This document shows, in pieces, positions 8,654 to 16,236 of a stretch of 64,000 nt of DNA (the first letter of the stretch is position 1; every line of letters begins with the position of its first letter). The stretch spans positions 4,898,001 to 4,962,000 of the forward strand of contig NZ_AP028461.1 in NCBI RefSeq assembly GCF_033097365.1. Direction: 5' to 3'. This DNA comes from Actinoplanes sichuanensis (lineage in GTDB: Bacteria; Actinomycetota; Actinomycetes; Mycobacteriales; Micromonosporaceae). The notes below the pieces were generated by a model, which saw only the letters and a list, made by a program, of their open reading frames with translations, had not been told where the DNA came from and did no database searches. The position numbers were made by a program, and so were the translations under genes.

Positions 8654-9732
8654 GTCAGGGGGCCGGCCACGCGGTTGAAGACGTTGGCGCACTCGAAGTC
8701 GGCCGGGTTCGCCTTGGGCGTCGCGTACTCGGCGGCGTTGTCCTTGGTGATCAGGAACTGCTCGGCGAAGAACGCCCGGTTGGCCGGGGCGATGTCGGCG
8801 ACCTTCAGTTTGCCGGTGGCCACGCAGTAGCCGATGGCCAGGCCGATGCCGCCCTGCCAGGTGCCGTCGCTGGAGACGGTGGCGGTCATGTCGCCCTTCT
8901 GGACGGCGCTGACCGCGTCCGGGACGGCGTCGATGCCGACGACCGCGACCTTGCCGGCCTTACCCGCCTGCTGGAGTGCCTCGAGAGCGCCGAGGGCCAT
9001 GTCGTCGTTGGCGGCCCAGATGCCCTTGACGTTGTCGCCGTGCTTGGTCAGCAGCGTCTTGGTGACGGTGAGCGCCTCGGCCCGGGAGAAGTTGGCGGCC
9101 TGCTGGTCGAGCAGTTTGACGCCGGTGTTCTTGGCCAGTGAGGCTTCGAGGCCGGCGAACCGGTCCTTGGCGGCCGCGGTGTCCAGGACACCCTGCAGGG
9201 CGATGATGCCGCCGGAGCCGCCGATCGCGGTGGACAGTGCGTCACCGATCTGCTGGCCGGACTCGACGCCGTTGTAGGTGATGTGGCTCAGCCACGTCTT
9301 GTGGTCGGCCGGTTTCAGGTCGGCCGGCTTGTTCCACTGGGTGACCAGGTAGGCACCGGCCTGGTCGGCGCCCTTGACGATCGGCGCGGTGTCCGAGTCG
9401 CCGTTCGGGAGCACGTTCATCACCAGGCACTTGGTGTTGCCGGCGAGGATCTGGCTGATCTGCTCCTGCTGCTTGGTGGAGTCGCCGTCGTAGGTGAGGC
9501 GTTCCTGCTTGAGACCGACCGACTGGGCGAACGCGTCGCCGCCGGCCAGCCAGGACGCCTCGTACGGGTTCGACTCGTTGCGGACCTGGCCGACCAGCCG
9601 GACATCGGACGAGGCGCAGGACTCGGAGCCCGCGGCGGCGGTGCCCCCGCCGGACTCCTCGCTGCAGCCGGTGAGGACGGCGGCGAGCAGGCTGAGACTG
9701 ACTATCGCGGCAGGACGAGGGGTGATTCTCAT
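8650..9732 (-). CDS. Sugar-binding lipoprotein of the ABC transporter
   Basis: Extracellular substrate-binding component (Peripla_BP_4/ribose-binding type), 360 residues. The N-terminus has a lipoprotein signal with lipobox LTGC (lipid-bearing Cys at about 23) followed by a Ser/Gly-rich tether. The mature part shows family features such as GIWAANDDMALGALEAL and VVGIDAVPDAV. Expected ligand is a uronate-type or related sugar, inferred only from the operon. It starts 48 bp after kduD, one of only two gaps in the operon, so a processing site or extra promoter could sit at 9733-9780. Confidence 0.9.
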   Translation of the reverse strand: MRITPRPAAIVSLSLLAAVLTGCSEESGGGTAAAGSESCASSDVRLVGQVRNESNPYEASWLAGGDAFAQSVGLKQERLTYDGDSTKQQEQISQILAGNTKCLVMNVLPNGDSDTAPIVKGADQAGAYLVTQWNKPADLKPADHKTWLSHITYNGVESGQQIGDALSTAIGGSGGIIALQGVLDTAAAKDRFAGLEASLAKNTGVKLLDQQAANFSRAEALTVTKTLLTKHGDNVKGIWAANDDMALGALEALQQAGKAGKVAVVGIDAVPDAVSAVQKGDMTATVSSDGTWQGGIGLAIGYCVATGKLKVADIAPANRAFFAEQFLITKDNAAEYATPKANPADFECANVFNRVAGPLT

Positions 9733-9780
9733 GGTTTCTCATTTCGGGAACGGAGGGAACGGAAGGAACGGAGCGGAAGG

Positions 9781-10539
9781 TCAGCGGGCCATCCAGCCGC
9801 CGTCGACGACCAGGACGTGGCCGTTGACGTAGTCGGCTGCGGCGGAGCTCAGGAAGACGGCGGCACCGGCGATGTCGGCGGGGTCTCCCCAGCGGCCGGC
9901 CGGGATGCGTTCGAGGATCGCGCGGGAGCGGTCCGGGTCCTCGCGCAGCGCGGTGGTGTTGTCGGTGGCGATGTATCCGGGGGCGATCGCGTTGACCTGC
10001 ACCCCGAGCGGACCCCACTCGTTGGCCAGGGCCTTGGTGACTCCGGCGACGCCGTGTTTGCTGGCGGCGTACGACGCGACGCGGATGCCGCCCTGGAAGG
10101 AGAGCAGGCTCGCGACGCTGACGATCTTGCCGTGCCCGCGACGGGTCATCGGGCGGCCGAACTCCTGGCACAGGAAGAACAGGCCGTTGAGGTTGACGTC
10201 GACGACGCGGTCCCAGGACCGGCGGGTCACGTCGGTGGAGTCCTGGCGGTCGATGATGCCGGCGTTGTTGACCAGGACGTCCACCTGGTGGTCGCGGTTG
10301 ACCCGGTCGGCGGCCCGCGCGATGGCGTCGTGGTCGGCCACGTCGAGGTCGACGATCTCGACGTCGCGGCCGAGGGCGGCGACCTGGTCGCGGGTCGACT
10401 TCTGGCTCGCGGCCCGGCCGAGCAGGATCAGGTCGGCGCCGGCTTCGGCGAGTCCGACGGCGATGGCCCGGCCGAGGCCGCGGCCTGCGCCGGTGACCAC
10501 CGCGCGGCGGCCGGTCAGGTCGAACGGCGACCTGGTCAC
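9781..10539 (-). CDS. kduD: 2-dehydro-3-deoxy-D-gluconate 5-dehydrogenase (KduD, SDR family)
   Basis: A classical short-chain dehydrogenase of 252 residues that should reduce DKII (2,5-diketo-3-deoxygluconate) to KDG. Features: cofactor motif TGAGRGLGRA at residues 16-25, NNAG, catalytic Ser in SVASLLSF, and YAASK (Tyr about 156, Lys about 160), then PGYIATDNT. The last is typical of KduD and gluconate-5-dehydrogenase-like members. Start is GTG at 10539, which overlaps the kduI stop (GTGA). The adjacent isomerase, kinase and aldolase genes support KduD rather than a general SDR. Confidence 0.88.
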   Translation of the reverse strand: MTRSPFDLTGRRAVVTGAGRGLGRAIAVGLAEAGADLILLGRAASQKSTRDQVAALGRDVEIVDLDVADHDAIARAADRVNRDHQVDVLVNNAGIIDRQDSTDVTRRSWDRVVDVNLNGLFFLCQEFGRPMTRRGHGKIVSVASLLSFQGGIRVASYAASKHGVAGVTKALANEWGPLGVQVNAIAPGYIATDNTTALREDPDRSRAILERIPAGRWGDPADIAGAAVFLSSAAADYVNGHVLVVDGGWMAR

Positions 10540-11351
10540 AGGTCCTCCAGGGGAACCGGGGTCAGGTCGGTGTACTCGTTGTTCTCGCCGCCCATCGCCC
10601 AGATGAAGGCGTAGGAGCCGGTGCCGACGCCGGAGTGGATCGACCACGGCGGTGAGATGACCGCCTCGCGGTTGCCCATCACCAGGTGGCGGGCGGCGCC
10701 GGGGCGGCCCATGAAGTGGAAGACCCGGTCCTTCTCGTCGAGGTCGACGTAGAGGTAGACCTCGGTACGCCGGTCGTGCAGGTGCGGCGGGCAGGTGTTC
10801 CACACCGAGCCGTCGGCGATCACGGTGACGCCGAACTGCAGGACCGCGGTCTGCAGCTCCTGGCCCCAGGCGTACCGGTAGAGGCTGCGTTCGTTGGCGC
10901 CCGCCGGCGAGCCCAGCTTGACCGGCTCTACCGCCGCGTGGCTGAGCAGGACGGTCGGGTACGTGGCATGCGCCGGAGCCGACACGAAGTAGAAGGCGGC
11001 GTCCGCCCCGGCGAACACGACCTCGCTGCCGCGGCCGACGAACAGGCCGTCGAGGTGGCCCAGTTCGAACTTCTCGTCGTCGACGAGCACGTGGCCGGGC
11101 TCGCCCACGTTGACGATGCCGAGTTCGCGGCGGGCCAGGTGGGTGCCGGTGCCGAGCACGTCCCAGGCGGGCAGTTCGAGCCGGCCGGTGCCGGGGACCG
11201 CGCCGCCGACGACCAGCCGGTCGTCGTGGGTGTACACGCCGCGGACCTCGCCGATGTGGAACAGGTCCGGCGCGAGGAAGTCCTTCCGGAGATCCGCGTT
11301 CGTCGCCGTCTCCACGCCGTGAGGCGATGCCGAATACCTGACCTCGATCAA
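10536..11351 (-). CDS. kduI: 5-keto-4-deoxyuronate isomerase (KduI)
   Basis: Converts DKI (5-keto-4-deoxyuronate), formed from unsaturated uronates released by pectin, alginate or glycosaminoglycan lyases, into DKII. It has 271 residues, close to the roughly 278 of E. coli KduI. The cupin metal site is visible: HLH plus Glu in HLHDRRTEVY (about residues 190-197) and a later His in SIHSGVGTG (about 238). The start is TTG at 11351, chosen because GAGGAG lies six bases upstream and the family N-terminus begins there. First gene of the nine-gene operon; a palindrome about 25 bp upstream (11377-11392) probably controls it. Confidence 0.92.
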   Translation of the reverse strand: MIEVRYSASPHGVETATNADLRKDFLAPDLFHIGEVRGVYTHDDRLVVGGAVPGTGRLELPAWDVLGTGTHLARRELGIVNVGEPGHVLVDDEKFELGHLDGLFVGRGSEVVFAGADAAFYFVSAPAHATYPTVLLSHAAVEPVKLGSPAGANERSLYRYAWGQELQTAVLQFGVTVIADGSVWNTCPPHLHDRRTEVYLYVDLDEKDRVFHFMGRPGAARHLVMGNREAVISPPWSIHSGVGTGSYAFIWAMGGENNEYTDLTPVPLEDL

Positions 11352-11376
11352 AACTCGCTCCTCGTTCGTGAACCGC

Positions 11377-11392
11377 GTTCAGCTATGTGAAC
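11377..11392. promoter_or_regulatory. IclR-type operator upstream of kduI
   Basis: GTTCA-N6-TGAAC, a perfect palindrome with ATG in the spacer. A second compact dyad, GTTC-GT-GAAC, lies just next to it at 11364-11373. It sits 26 bp upstream of the kduI start within the divergent kduI/iclR promoter region. Confidence 0.65.
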
Positions 11393-11443
11393 TGAGATCG
11401 ACCATACCTATGGCGCCGATCACAGGTCAAGGGGCTGAATTTT

Positions 11444-11459
11444 GTCCACCTATGTGAAC
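11444..11459. promoter_or_regulatory. IclR-type operator upstream of the iclR gene
   Basis: GTCCA-N6-TGAAC, one mismatch from the palindrome near kduI and with the same CTATG spacer bases. Located 59 bp before the iclR start, it suggests autoregulation. Confidence 0.6.
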
Positions 11460-11517
11460 CGTGGTGTAAGGTTGTGCGACTCGAATGAAACGTGCCACAA
11501 CCGATCAGGAGGTCTCG

Positions 11518-12309
11518 GTGGACCCGGAGAAGGCAAGCAGCGGCAGTTCCGCCACGTCGCAGGTCAAGTCTGCCGCCAGGGTCCTCGACGTCCTCGACGA
11601 CATAGCCGCCAACGGCCCCGGCACCCAGCTCCAGCTGGCCAAACGCCTCGGCATCCCGAAGAGCAGCCTGCACGCGCTGCTGCGCACCATGTGCGCCCGC
11701 GGATGGCTGGACACCGACCAGACCGGCAGCATCTACCGCCTCGGCGTGCACACCCTGACGGTCAGCTCCGCCTATCTCGACGGTGACCCGGTGCTGTCCC
11801 GGGCCAGGGCCGTGATGGACGAGATCGCCGCCGCCACCGAGGAGACCGTGCACCTCGGCCGGCTCGAGGGCGCCGAGATCATCTACACCGCCAAGCGCGA
11901 GTCCAAGCACCCGCTGCGGATGTATTCAGCGGTCGGTCGGCGCCTGCCCGCCTACAGCACCGCGCTGGGCCGGGCGATGCTCGCCGAGCTGCCCGAGGGC
12001 GACCGCGGCGGACTGGTCCCGCACGAGATCAAGGCCTTCACCTCGCAGACGATCACCGACCGGGACGCGCTGCTGGCGATAATCGACAAGGCCGCCCAGT
12101 TCGGGTATGCGGAGGAGAGCGAGGAGTCCTGCCTGGGCGTGCGGTGCTTCGGTGTCGCGCTGCCGTTCTCCCACCGGTCGATCGACGCGATCAGCGTCGC
12201 GGTCCCGATCAGCCGCCTCAGCCAGGGCCGCGAGGATCTGATCATCGAGACGCTGCTGAGCGTGAAGGCCCGACTGTCCGCGATGCGCGACAACCGCCTG
12301 GTCCGCTGA
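11518..12309 (+). CDS. IclR-family transcriptional regulator of the uronate operon
   Basis: A 263-residue regulator with the IclR layout: an N-terminal winged helix-turn-helix (about residues 15-75; LAKRLGIPKSSLHALLRTM) and a C-terminal ligand-binding domain (LPAYSTALGRAML, ESCLGVRCFGVAL). The family includes KdgR, the pectin/KDG regulator of enterobacteria, so the same role here is plausible, with KDG or a related keto-sugar as effector. The start is GTG at 11518 because AGGAGG lies five bases upstream; an in-frame ATG at 11485 has no such site. Divergent from kduI, with matching palindromes in front of both genes. Confidence 0.9.
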   Translation: MDPEKASSGSSATSQVKSAARVLDVLDDIAANGPGTQLQLAKRLGIPKSSLHALLRTMCARGWLDTDQTGSIYRLGVHTLTVSSAYLDGDPVLSRARAVMDEIAAATEETVHLGRLEGAEIIYTAKRESKHPLRMYSAVGRRLPAYSTALGRAMLAELPEGDRGGLVPHEIKAFTSQTITDRDALLAIIDKAAQFGYAEESEESCLGVRCFGVALPFSHRSIDAISVAVPISRLSQGREDLIIETLLSVKARLSAMRDNRLVR

Positions 12310-12332
12310 CACCCCGTTCGCCCCGACTGACG

Positions 12333-12374
12333 CCGATGGGGTCGGGCAGCCCACCGGCCGCCCGACCCCATCGG
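12333..12374. terminator. Bidirectional hairpin terminator
   Basis: Perfect 15-bp stem (CCGATGGGGTCGGGC with its complement) around a 12-nt loop, between the converging ends of iclR and the tautomerase gene. Confidence 0.8.
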
Positions 12375-12385
12375 TCGCCTCGCCA

Positions 12386-12610
12386 CTAACCCTTCTTGAG
12401 CGCCGCCACCACGCCCGCCCGGCTCTCGTCCTCGCTGGCCAGCACGCCGCCGTTGGCCACGTCGTCCGCGGTGATCTCGGTGAACACCATGCGGACGTCC
12501 TGCCGGCGGGCGCCGAGGATCTCGACGGCCTGGTCGGCCACCGCTCGGGCGAACGCCTTGCGCTGCTCGAGGGTGCGGCCGGCGAGTAGTTCGACGGTGA
12601 TGTTCGGCAT
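12386..12610 (-). CDS. 4-oxalocrotonate tautomerase-family protein
   Basis: A 74-residue small tautomerase. The ATG at 12610 yields MPNITVELLAGRTLEQ, so removal of Met exposes the catalytic Pro1; AGGAG nine bases upstream supports this start over a TTG nine bases earlier, which would bury the proline. Family members catalyse keto-enol tautomerisation, often in aromatic meta-cleavage pathways, but no such genes are nearby. It is convergent with iclR, and a perfect copy of the IclR-type palindrome lies about 37 bp upstream, suggesting it belongs to the uronate regulon, perhaps acting on a keto-sugar intermediate. That role is inferred. Confidence 0.88.
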   Translation of the reverse strand: MPNITVELLAGRTLEQRKAFARAVADQAVEILGARRQDVRMVFTEITADDVANGGVLASEDESRAGVVAALKKG

Positions 12611-12646
12611 GTAGGCCAACTCCTATCGCTCACATCAGGGATCTCA

Positions 12647-12662
12647 GTTCACTAATGTGAAC
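12647..12662. promoter_or_regulatory. IclR-type operator upstream of the tautomerase gene
   Basis: GTTCA-N6-TGAAC with both half sites perfect and AATG in the spacer, matching the sites at 11377 and 11444. It lies about 37 bp upstream of the tautomerase start on the minus strand. Confidence 0.65.
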
Positions 12663-12744
12663 CGAGGCTACCTTTCCGTCCCGGAAGCCGCAATGCATCC
12701 GTCACCAGTTCACATCCTTGACATGAGTTCGACGGGTTGCTCCA

Positions 12745-13455
12745 ATGTGCGGCATGCGGCGCGAGGACAACGGATCCGGCGGAAGTCTCTGGTCACGACG
12801 TATCGCCCGGGTCGGCGCGGTCGCCCTGGCCGTCACCGTCGTCGGGCTCGCCTCCCCGGCGAGCGCCCACGTCACCGTCACACCCTCCACGACCGCGGCC
12901 GGCGCCCACGCCGTCCTGCAGTTCAGCGTCGCGCACGGCTGCGCAGACTCACCGACCACCGGGATCACCATTCAGATCCCCGCCCAGATCACCTCCGTCA
13001 CCCCCACCCGCAACGCGTGGTGGCAGGTCTCGAAGCGAACGGAGAAGGTCGACCCACCGGTGACCGACGCCCACGGCAACCAGATCGTCGAACGGGTCAC
13101 CGCCGTCACCTACCGCACCGACACCCCACTGCCGGACGGCTACCGCGACGTCCTCGAACTCGCGGTCCAACTACCCGAGACCCCCGGAACCGACCTGTTG
13201 TTCCCCACCGTCCAGACCTGCGCGACCGGCGAATCGGCGTGGATCGAGGTCCCCCAGAACGGGCAGACCCTCCACCGACTGGACCGACCCGCCCCGGGAT
13301 TCGTCGTCTCCGCGGGCATCCACCACGCCGCCGAAACCCCGCCCGCACCCGCACCCGCACCGGGCAACGGCGTCACTCTCGCCGCACTACTGGCCGGGCT
13401 CGTCGGGTCGGCGCTCGCCGCCGTGTCGCTCTTCCAGCAGCACCGCCGGGCATGA
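12745..13455 (+). CDS. YcnI-like DUF1775 copper-associated secreted protein
   Basis: A 236-residue exported protein: a basic N-terminus, a signal peptide (VGAVALAVTVVGLASPASA) and cleavage that would leave His as the first mature residue (AHVTV), the position used for copper binding in the YcnI family. The DUF1775 domain fills about residues 42-180 (NAWWQVSK and PDGYRDVLELAVQLPE), followed by a proline-rich linker and a C-terminal membrane anchor (LAALLAGLVGSALAAVSLF). It overlaps the CopC-CopD gene by 4 bp, the same partnership as ycnI-ycnJ in Bacillus. The exact start is uncertain; ATGs at 12745 and 12754 are both possible and neither has a strong ribosome binding site. Confidence 0.85.
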   Translation: MCGMRREDNGSGGSLWSRRIARVGAVALAVTVVGLASPASAHVTVTPSTTAAGAHAVLQFSVAHGCADSPTTGITIQIPAQITSVTPTRNAWWQVSKRTEKVDPPVTDAHGNQIVERVTAVTYRTDTPLPDGYRDVLELAVQLPETPGTDLLFPTVQTCATGESAWIEVPQNGQTLHRLDRPAPGFVVSAGIHHAAETPPAPAPAPGNGVTLAALLAGLVGSALAAVSLFQQHRRA

Positions 13456-15125
13456 TCAGGCGACTCGGCGCCACCGCAATGCTGTTCGCGGCCGTGCTGC
13501 TCGGCACCGCCCAGCCCGCCGAGGCACACGCCGACCTGGTCCGGACCGATCCGGCTCAGGGCACGGTCGTGGCCACCGCACCGACCCGGATCCTGCTGAC
13601 CTTCGACGAGGCCGTCCGCGGCGTACCCGACGGCGTGCAGATCTTCGACGCCCGAGGCGAACTCGTCGAGGCCCGCACGACCGTCACCGGCACCGAACTC
13701 GCCGTCACTCCGACCGGACCGCTCGGCACCGGCACGACCGTACTGACCTGGCGGGTCGTCTCGGACGACGGTCACCCCATCAGCGGCGCGCTCACCTTCG
13801 CGATCGGCGCCCCGACCACCCCGGCCGTGACGATGCCGGCCGGTGAGCCGAGCACCGTCCCGAACGCTCCCCGGCAACTCACCCTGGCCCGGTGGCTGGG
13901 CTACGCCGGCCTACTGCTCGCCGCCGGACTCGTCGTGTTCATCGCCGTCCTGCTACCCGCCGACCAGCGGCCCGGCTCCGGCCGCCTGTCCCTCGCGCTG
14001 CGGACCACCGCCGCCGTCGCCGCCGGAGCCTGGATCATCGCGGTCCCGATCACCGCGATCTACCTGCTCGGCGGCGGTCCGGGCCTGCTGACCCGGGCCG
14101 ACACCTGGTCCTCGCTGCCACCGGCGGAGTGGGTCGTCGCCGCAACCGTGGCCGGTGGCCTGGCGGCAGCGGTCGCCCTCCTTCGACGGCGACGACCCGC
14201 CCCCACCGCGGAGGCCGACCGGCCGGTCACCGTCACCGCGCCCGGACCACGACGACGCATCGCCGCAGTGGTGGCCGCGACCATCGCCGCCACAGCACCC
14301 GCACTGACCGGGCACACCCGGGCAGCGAACCCGCAATCCCTCGTCATCGCCGCCGACGTGCTGCACCTACTCGCCGGCAGCATCTGGCTCGGCGGGCTGC
14401 TCGGGCTGGCGCTGACCCTGCCCGGTCTCGCCGGCCGGGCCGCCGCGGCCGAGACACTCGCCAGGTTCTCCACCGCGGCCGCCATCGTGCTCGCCGCCCT
14501 GGTCGCCACCGGAACACTGCTCGGCTGGCGGATCCTCGGATCGTGGAGCGCCCTGGTCACCACCGACTACGGACGGCTGCTCCTCACCAAGATCGCCATC
14601 GCCGTCGCCGTCGTCGTCGTCGCGGCATGGAACAGATGGTCGTTACTCCCCCGGCTTCGACAGGCGTCGCGACGACCGGAACGCACCCGGCCGATCGTCC
14701 GCGCCGTCACGATCGAGGGGACGCTGCTGCTGGCCGCCCTGCTCGTCACCGGATTCCTCGTCGACACCAGCCCCGACAGCACCGCCACGCCCGCCTCCGC
14801 CGTCGCCGATCCCGGCCCGCGCACCACCACCTTGGGCGACATCCAGGTACAGGCCGACCTCGCACCCCTGACCCGCGGCACCAACACCATCACCCTGCGG
14901 ATGACCTCCGCGACCGGCGAGCCGGCCGAGGGCGTCGCACCACCTGTCGTACGGCTGAACACCGACCGTGCCTCCCTCGGCGCCATCCCGCTGACCCAGG
15001 TATCACCGGGTTTCTACACCGCGCAGGTGGTGATCCCGGCCCCCGGCACCTGGCGACTGCAGGTGTCCCTGCGGGTCACCGAGTTCACCAACCCGGTGGC
15101 CGAACTGGACTTCGAGATCAGTTGA
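13452..15125 (+). CDS. CopC-CopD fusion, copper uptake/resistance membrane protein (YcnJ-like)
   Basis: A 557-residue three-part protein. A signal peptide ends at AEA, exposing an N-terminal His (AHADLV) of the CopC copper-binding domain (about 25-120), which also contains the DDGHPISG copper-ligand motif. Then come about eight membrane segments of the CopD domain (150-430). A C-terminal extracellular beta domain (from about 455) resembles the YtkA/FixH-like domains found in such fusions. The start is ATG at 13452, overlapping the DUF1775 stop (ATGA); the long open frame upstream is antisense noise in a GC-rich region. Together with its partner it probably handles periplasm-side copper. Confidence 0.9.
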   Translation: MIRRLGATAMLFAAVLLGTAQPAEAHADLVRTDPAQGTVVATAPTRILLTFDEAVRGVPDGVQIFDARGELVEARTTVTGTELAVTPTGPLGTGTTVLTWRVVSDDGHPISGALTFAIGAPTTPAVTMPAGEPSTVPNAPRQLTLARWLGYAGLLLAAGLVVFIAVLLPADQRPGSGRLSLALRTTAAVAAGAWIIAVPITAIYLLGGGPGLLTRADTWSSLPPAEWVVAATVAGGLAAAVALLRRRRPAPTAEADRPVTVTAPGPRRRIAAVVAATIAATAPALTGHTRAANPQSLVIAADVLHLLAGSIWLGGLLGLALTLPGLAGRAAAAETLARFSTAAAIVLAALVATGTLLGWRILGSWSALVTTDYGRLLLTKIAIAVAVVVVAAWNRWSLLPRLRQASRRPERTRPIVRAVTIEGTLLLAALLVTGFLVDTSPDSTATPASAVADPGPRTTTLGDIQVQADLAPLTRGTNTITLRMTSATGEPAEGVAPPVVRLNTDRASLGAIPLTQVSPGFYTAQVVIPAPGTWRLQVSLRVTEFTNPVAELDFEIS

Positions 15126-15187
15126 CGCCGCGCTTCCCAGGCCCGGGAAACACCAGGCGCATACCGAGGTCGCGATAGCGTGCCGGA

Positions 15188-15589
15188 ATGACAGGTGGAC
15201 CGGCCCGGTTCGGCGGGCGTGAGGATGTGACGCTCGTGGTGGTCCTGGACGTCGCCGACCTGGACCGGGCGGCGACGTTCTGGGCCGGTGTGCTCGGCTA
15301 TGACCCCGGACCCGACTCCCCCGGGATCTACCGGCAGGTGCTGCCCGCCGACGGCAACGGCATCGAGCTGCTGTTGCAGAAGGTCACCGAGCCGCACGCC
15401 GGCAAGAACCGCATGCACCTGGACCTGCGCGTGCCCGACCTGGCCGCCGAGCTGGCGCGGGTGCAGGCACTGGGCGCACGCCGCCTCACGAGCGAACCGA
15501 TCGAGGAACACGGCTGGGTCTGGCACGTCCTGGCCGACCCCGACGGCAACGAGTTCTGTGTGCTCCAGCCCCCGGCGGATGGCAAGTGA
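15188..15589 (+). CDS. VOC-superfamily (glyoxalase/bleomycin-resistance-like) protein
   Basis: A 133-residue single-domain VOC protein of the actinobacterial glyoxalase-like type: VVVLDVADLDRAATFWAGVLG at the N-terminus, HLDLRVPDLAAELARV in the middle, and the typical ending LADPDGNEFCVLQP. Members bind metals or small molecules; substrate unknown. No strong ribosome binding site precedes the ATG at 15188. A second, related VOC gene lies at 43599-44021. Confidence 0.8.
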   Translation: MTGGPARFGGREDVTLVVVLDVADLDRAATFWAGVLGYDPGPDSPGIYRQVLPADGNGIELLLQKVTEPHAGKNRMHLDLRVPDLAAELARVQALGARRLTSEPIEEHGWVWHVLADPDGNEFCVLQPPADGK

Positions 15590-15741
15590 GGCCGGTCGCG
15601 CTGCGCGACGCAGGCGGATCTCTCGCCGTCACCCCGACCGTCCGGGCGGTGCCGCCGGCGGGCACGGCCGCGCACGTGTGGTCGTGCCCGCGATCCCGGC
15701 CTACGCTGGCCCGGGAAGATCCACGGATCGCTGGAGGAAAC

Positions 15742-16236
15742 GTGACCGTCCATGACGTCCAGATCGCTGATCTGCACGGAAAGCCGCTGGACCTCGCCGA
15801 GTTCCGGGGCTCGGCGACGCTGGTCGTCAACGTGGCCTCCCGGTGCGGGCTGACGCCGCAGTACTCCGGGCTGGAGCAGCTTCACGAGCGGTATGCGGAC
15901 CGCGGGTTCAGCGTGCTCGGTGTGCCGTGCAACCAGTTCGGCGGCCAGGAGCCGGGCACCGCTGAGGAGATCGAGGAGTTCTGCAGCACGACGTACGGGG
16001 TGACGTTCCCGATGACCGAGAAGATCGAGGTCAACGGCGACGGGCGGCACCCCCTCTACCAGGAGCTGACCACGGCGTCCGACGCCGAGGGGCACAGCGG
16101 TGACATCCGCTGGAACTTCGAGAAGTTCCTGGTCGGGCCGGACGGCACGGTCCTGGCCCGGTTCGGCCCGCGGGTCACCCCGGATGACCCTGAGCTGGTC
16201 GCGGCGCTTGAGGCGGCTCTGCCGTCGAGCGATTAG
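15742..16236 (+). CDS. Glutathione peroxidase-family thiol peroxidase
   Basis: A 164-residue thioredoxin-fold peroxidase. The peroxidatic Cys (not selenocysteine) is at residue 35 in ASRCGLTPQY; NQFGGQE supplies the Gln and WNFEKFLV the Trp/Asn of the catalytic set. Actinomycetes lack glutathione, so thioredoxin or mycothiol-linked reduction is expected from family knowledge. The start is GTG at 15742 with GGAGG four bases upstream, although the frame is open from 15586. Its TAG stop overlaps the stop of the convergent gene by three bases. Confidence 0.92.
   Translation: MTVHDVQIADLHGKPLDLAEFRGSATLVVNVASRCGLTPQYSGLEQLHERYADRGFSVLGVPCNQFGGQEPGTAEEIEEFCSTTYGVTFPMTEKIEVNGDGRHPLYQELTTASDAEGHSGDIRWNFEKFLVGPDGTVLARFGPRVTPDDPELVAALEAALPSSD

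Noticed and set aside
12708..12723. A further GTTCA-N6-TGACA sequence near the DUF1775 gene
   Set aside because: One half site is imperfect and there is no reason to link the copper genes to the uronate regulator; chance is as likely.
12657..13451. N-terminal extension of the CopC-CopD frame
   Set aside because: The open frame upstream of 13452 is Arg/Pro/Thr noise that overlaps the DUF1775 gene in another frame; the ATG at 13452 starts a signal peptide and is coupled to the upstream stop.
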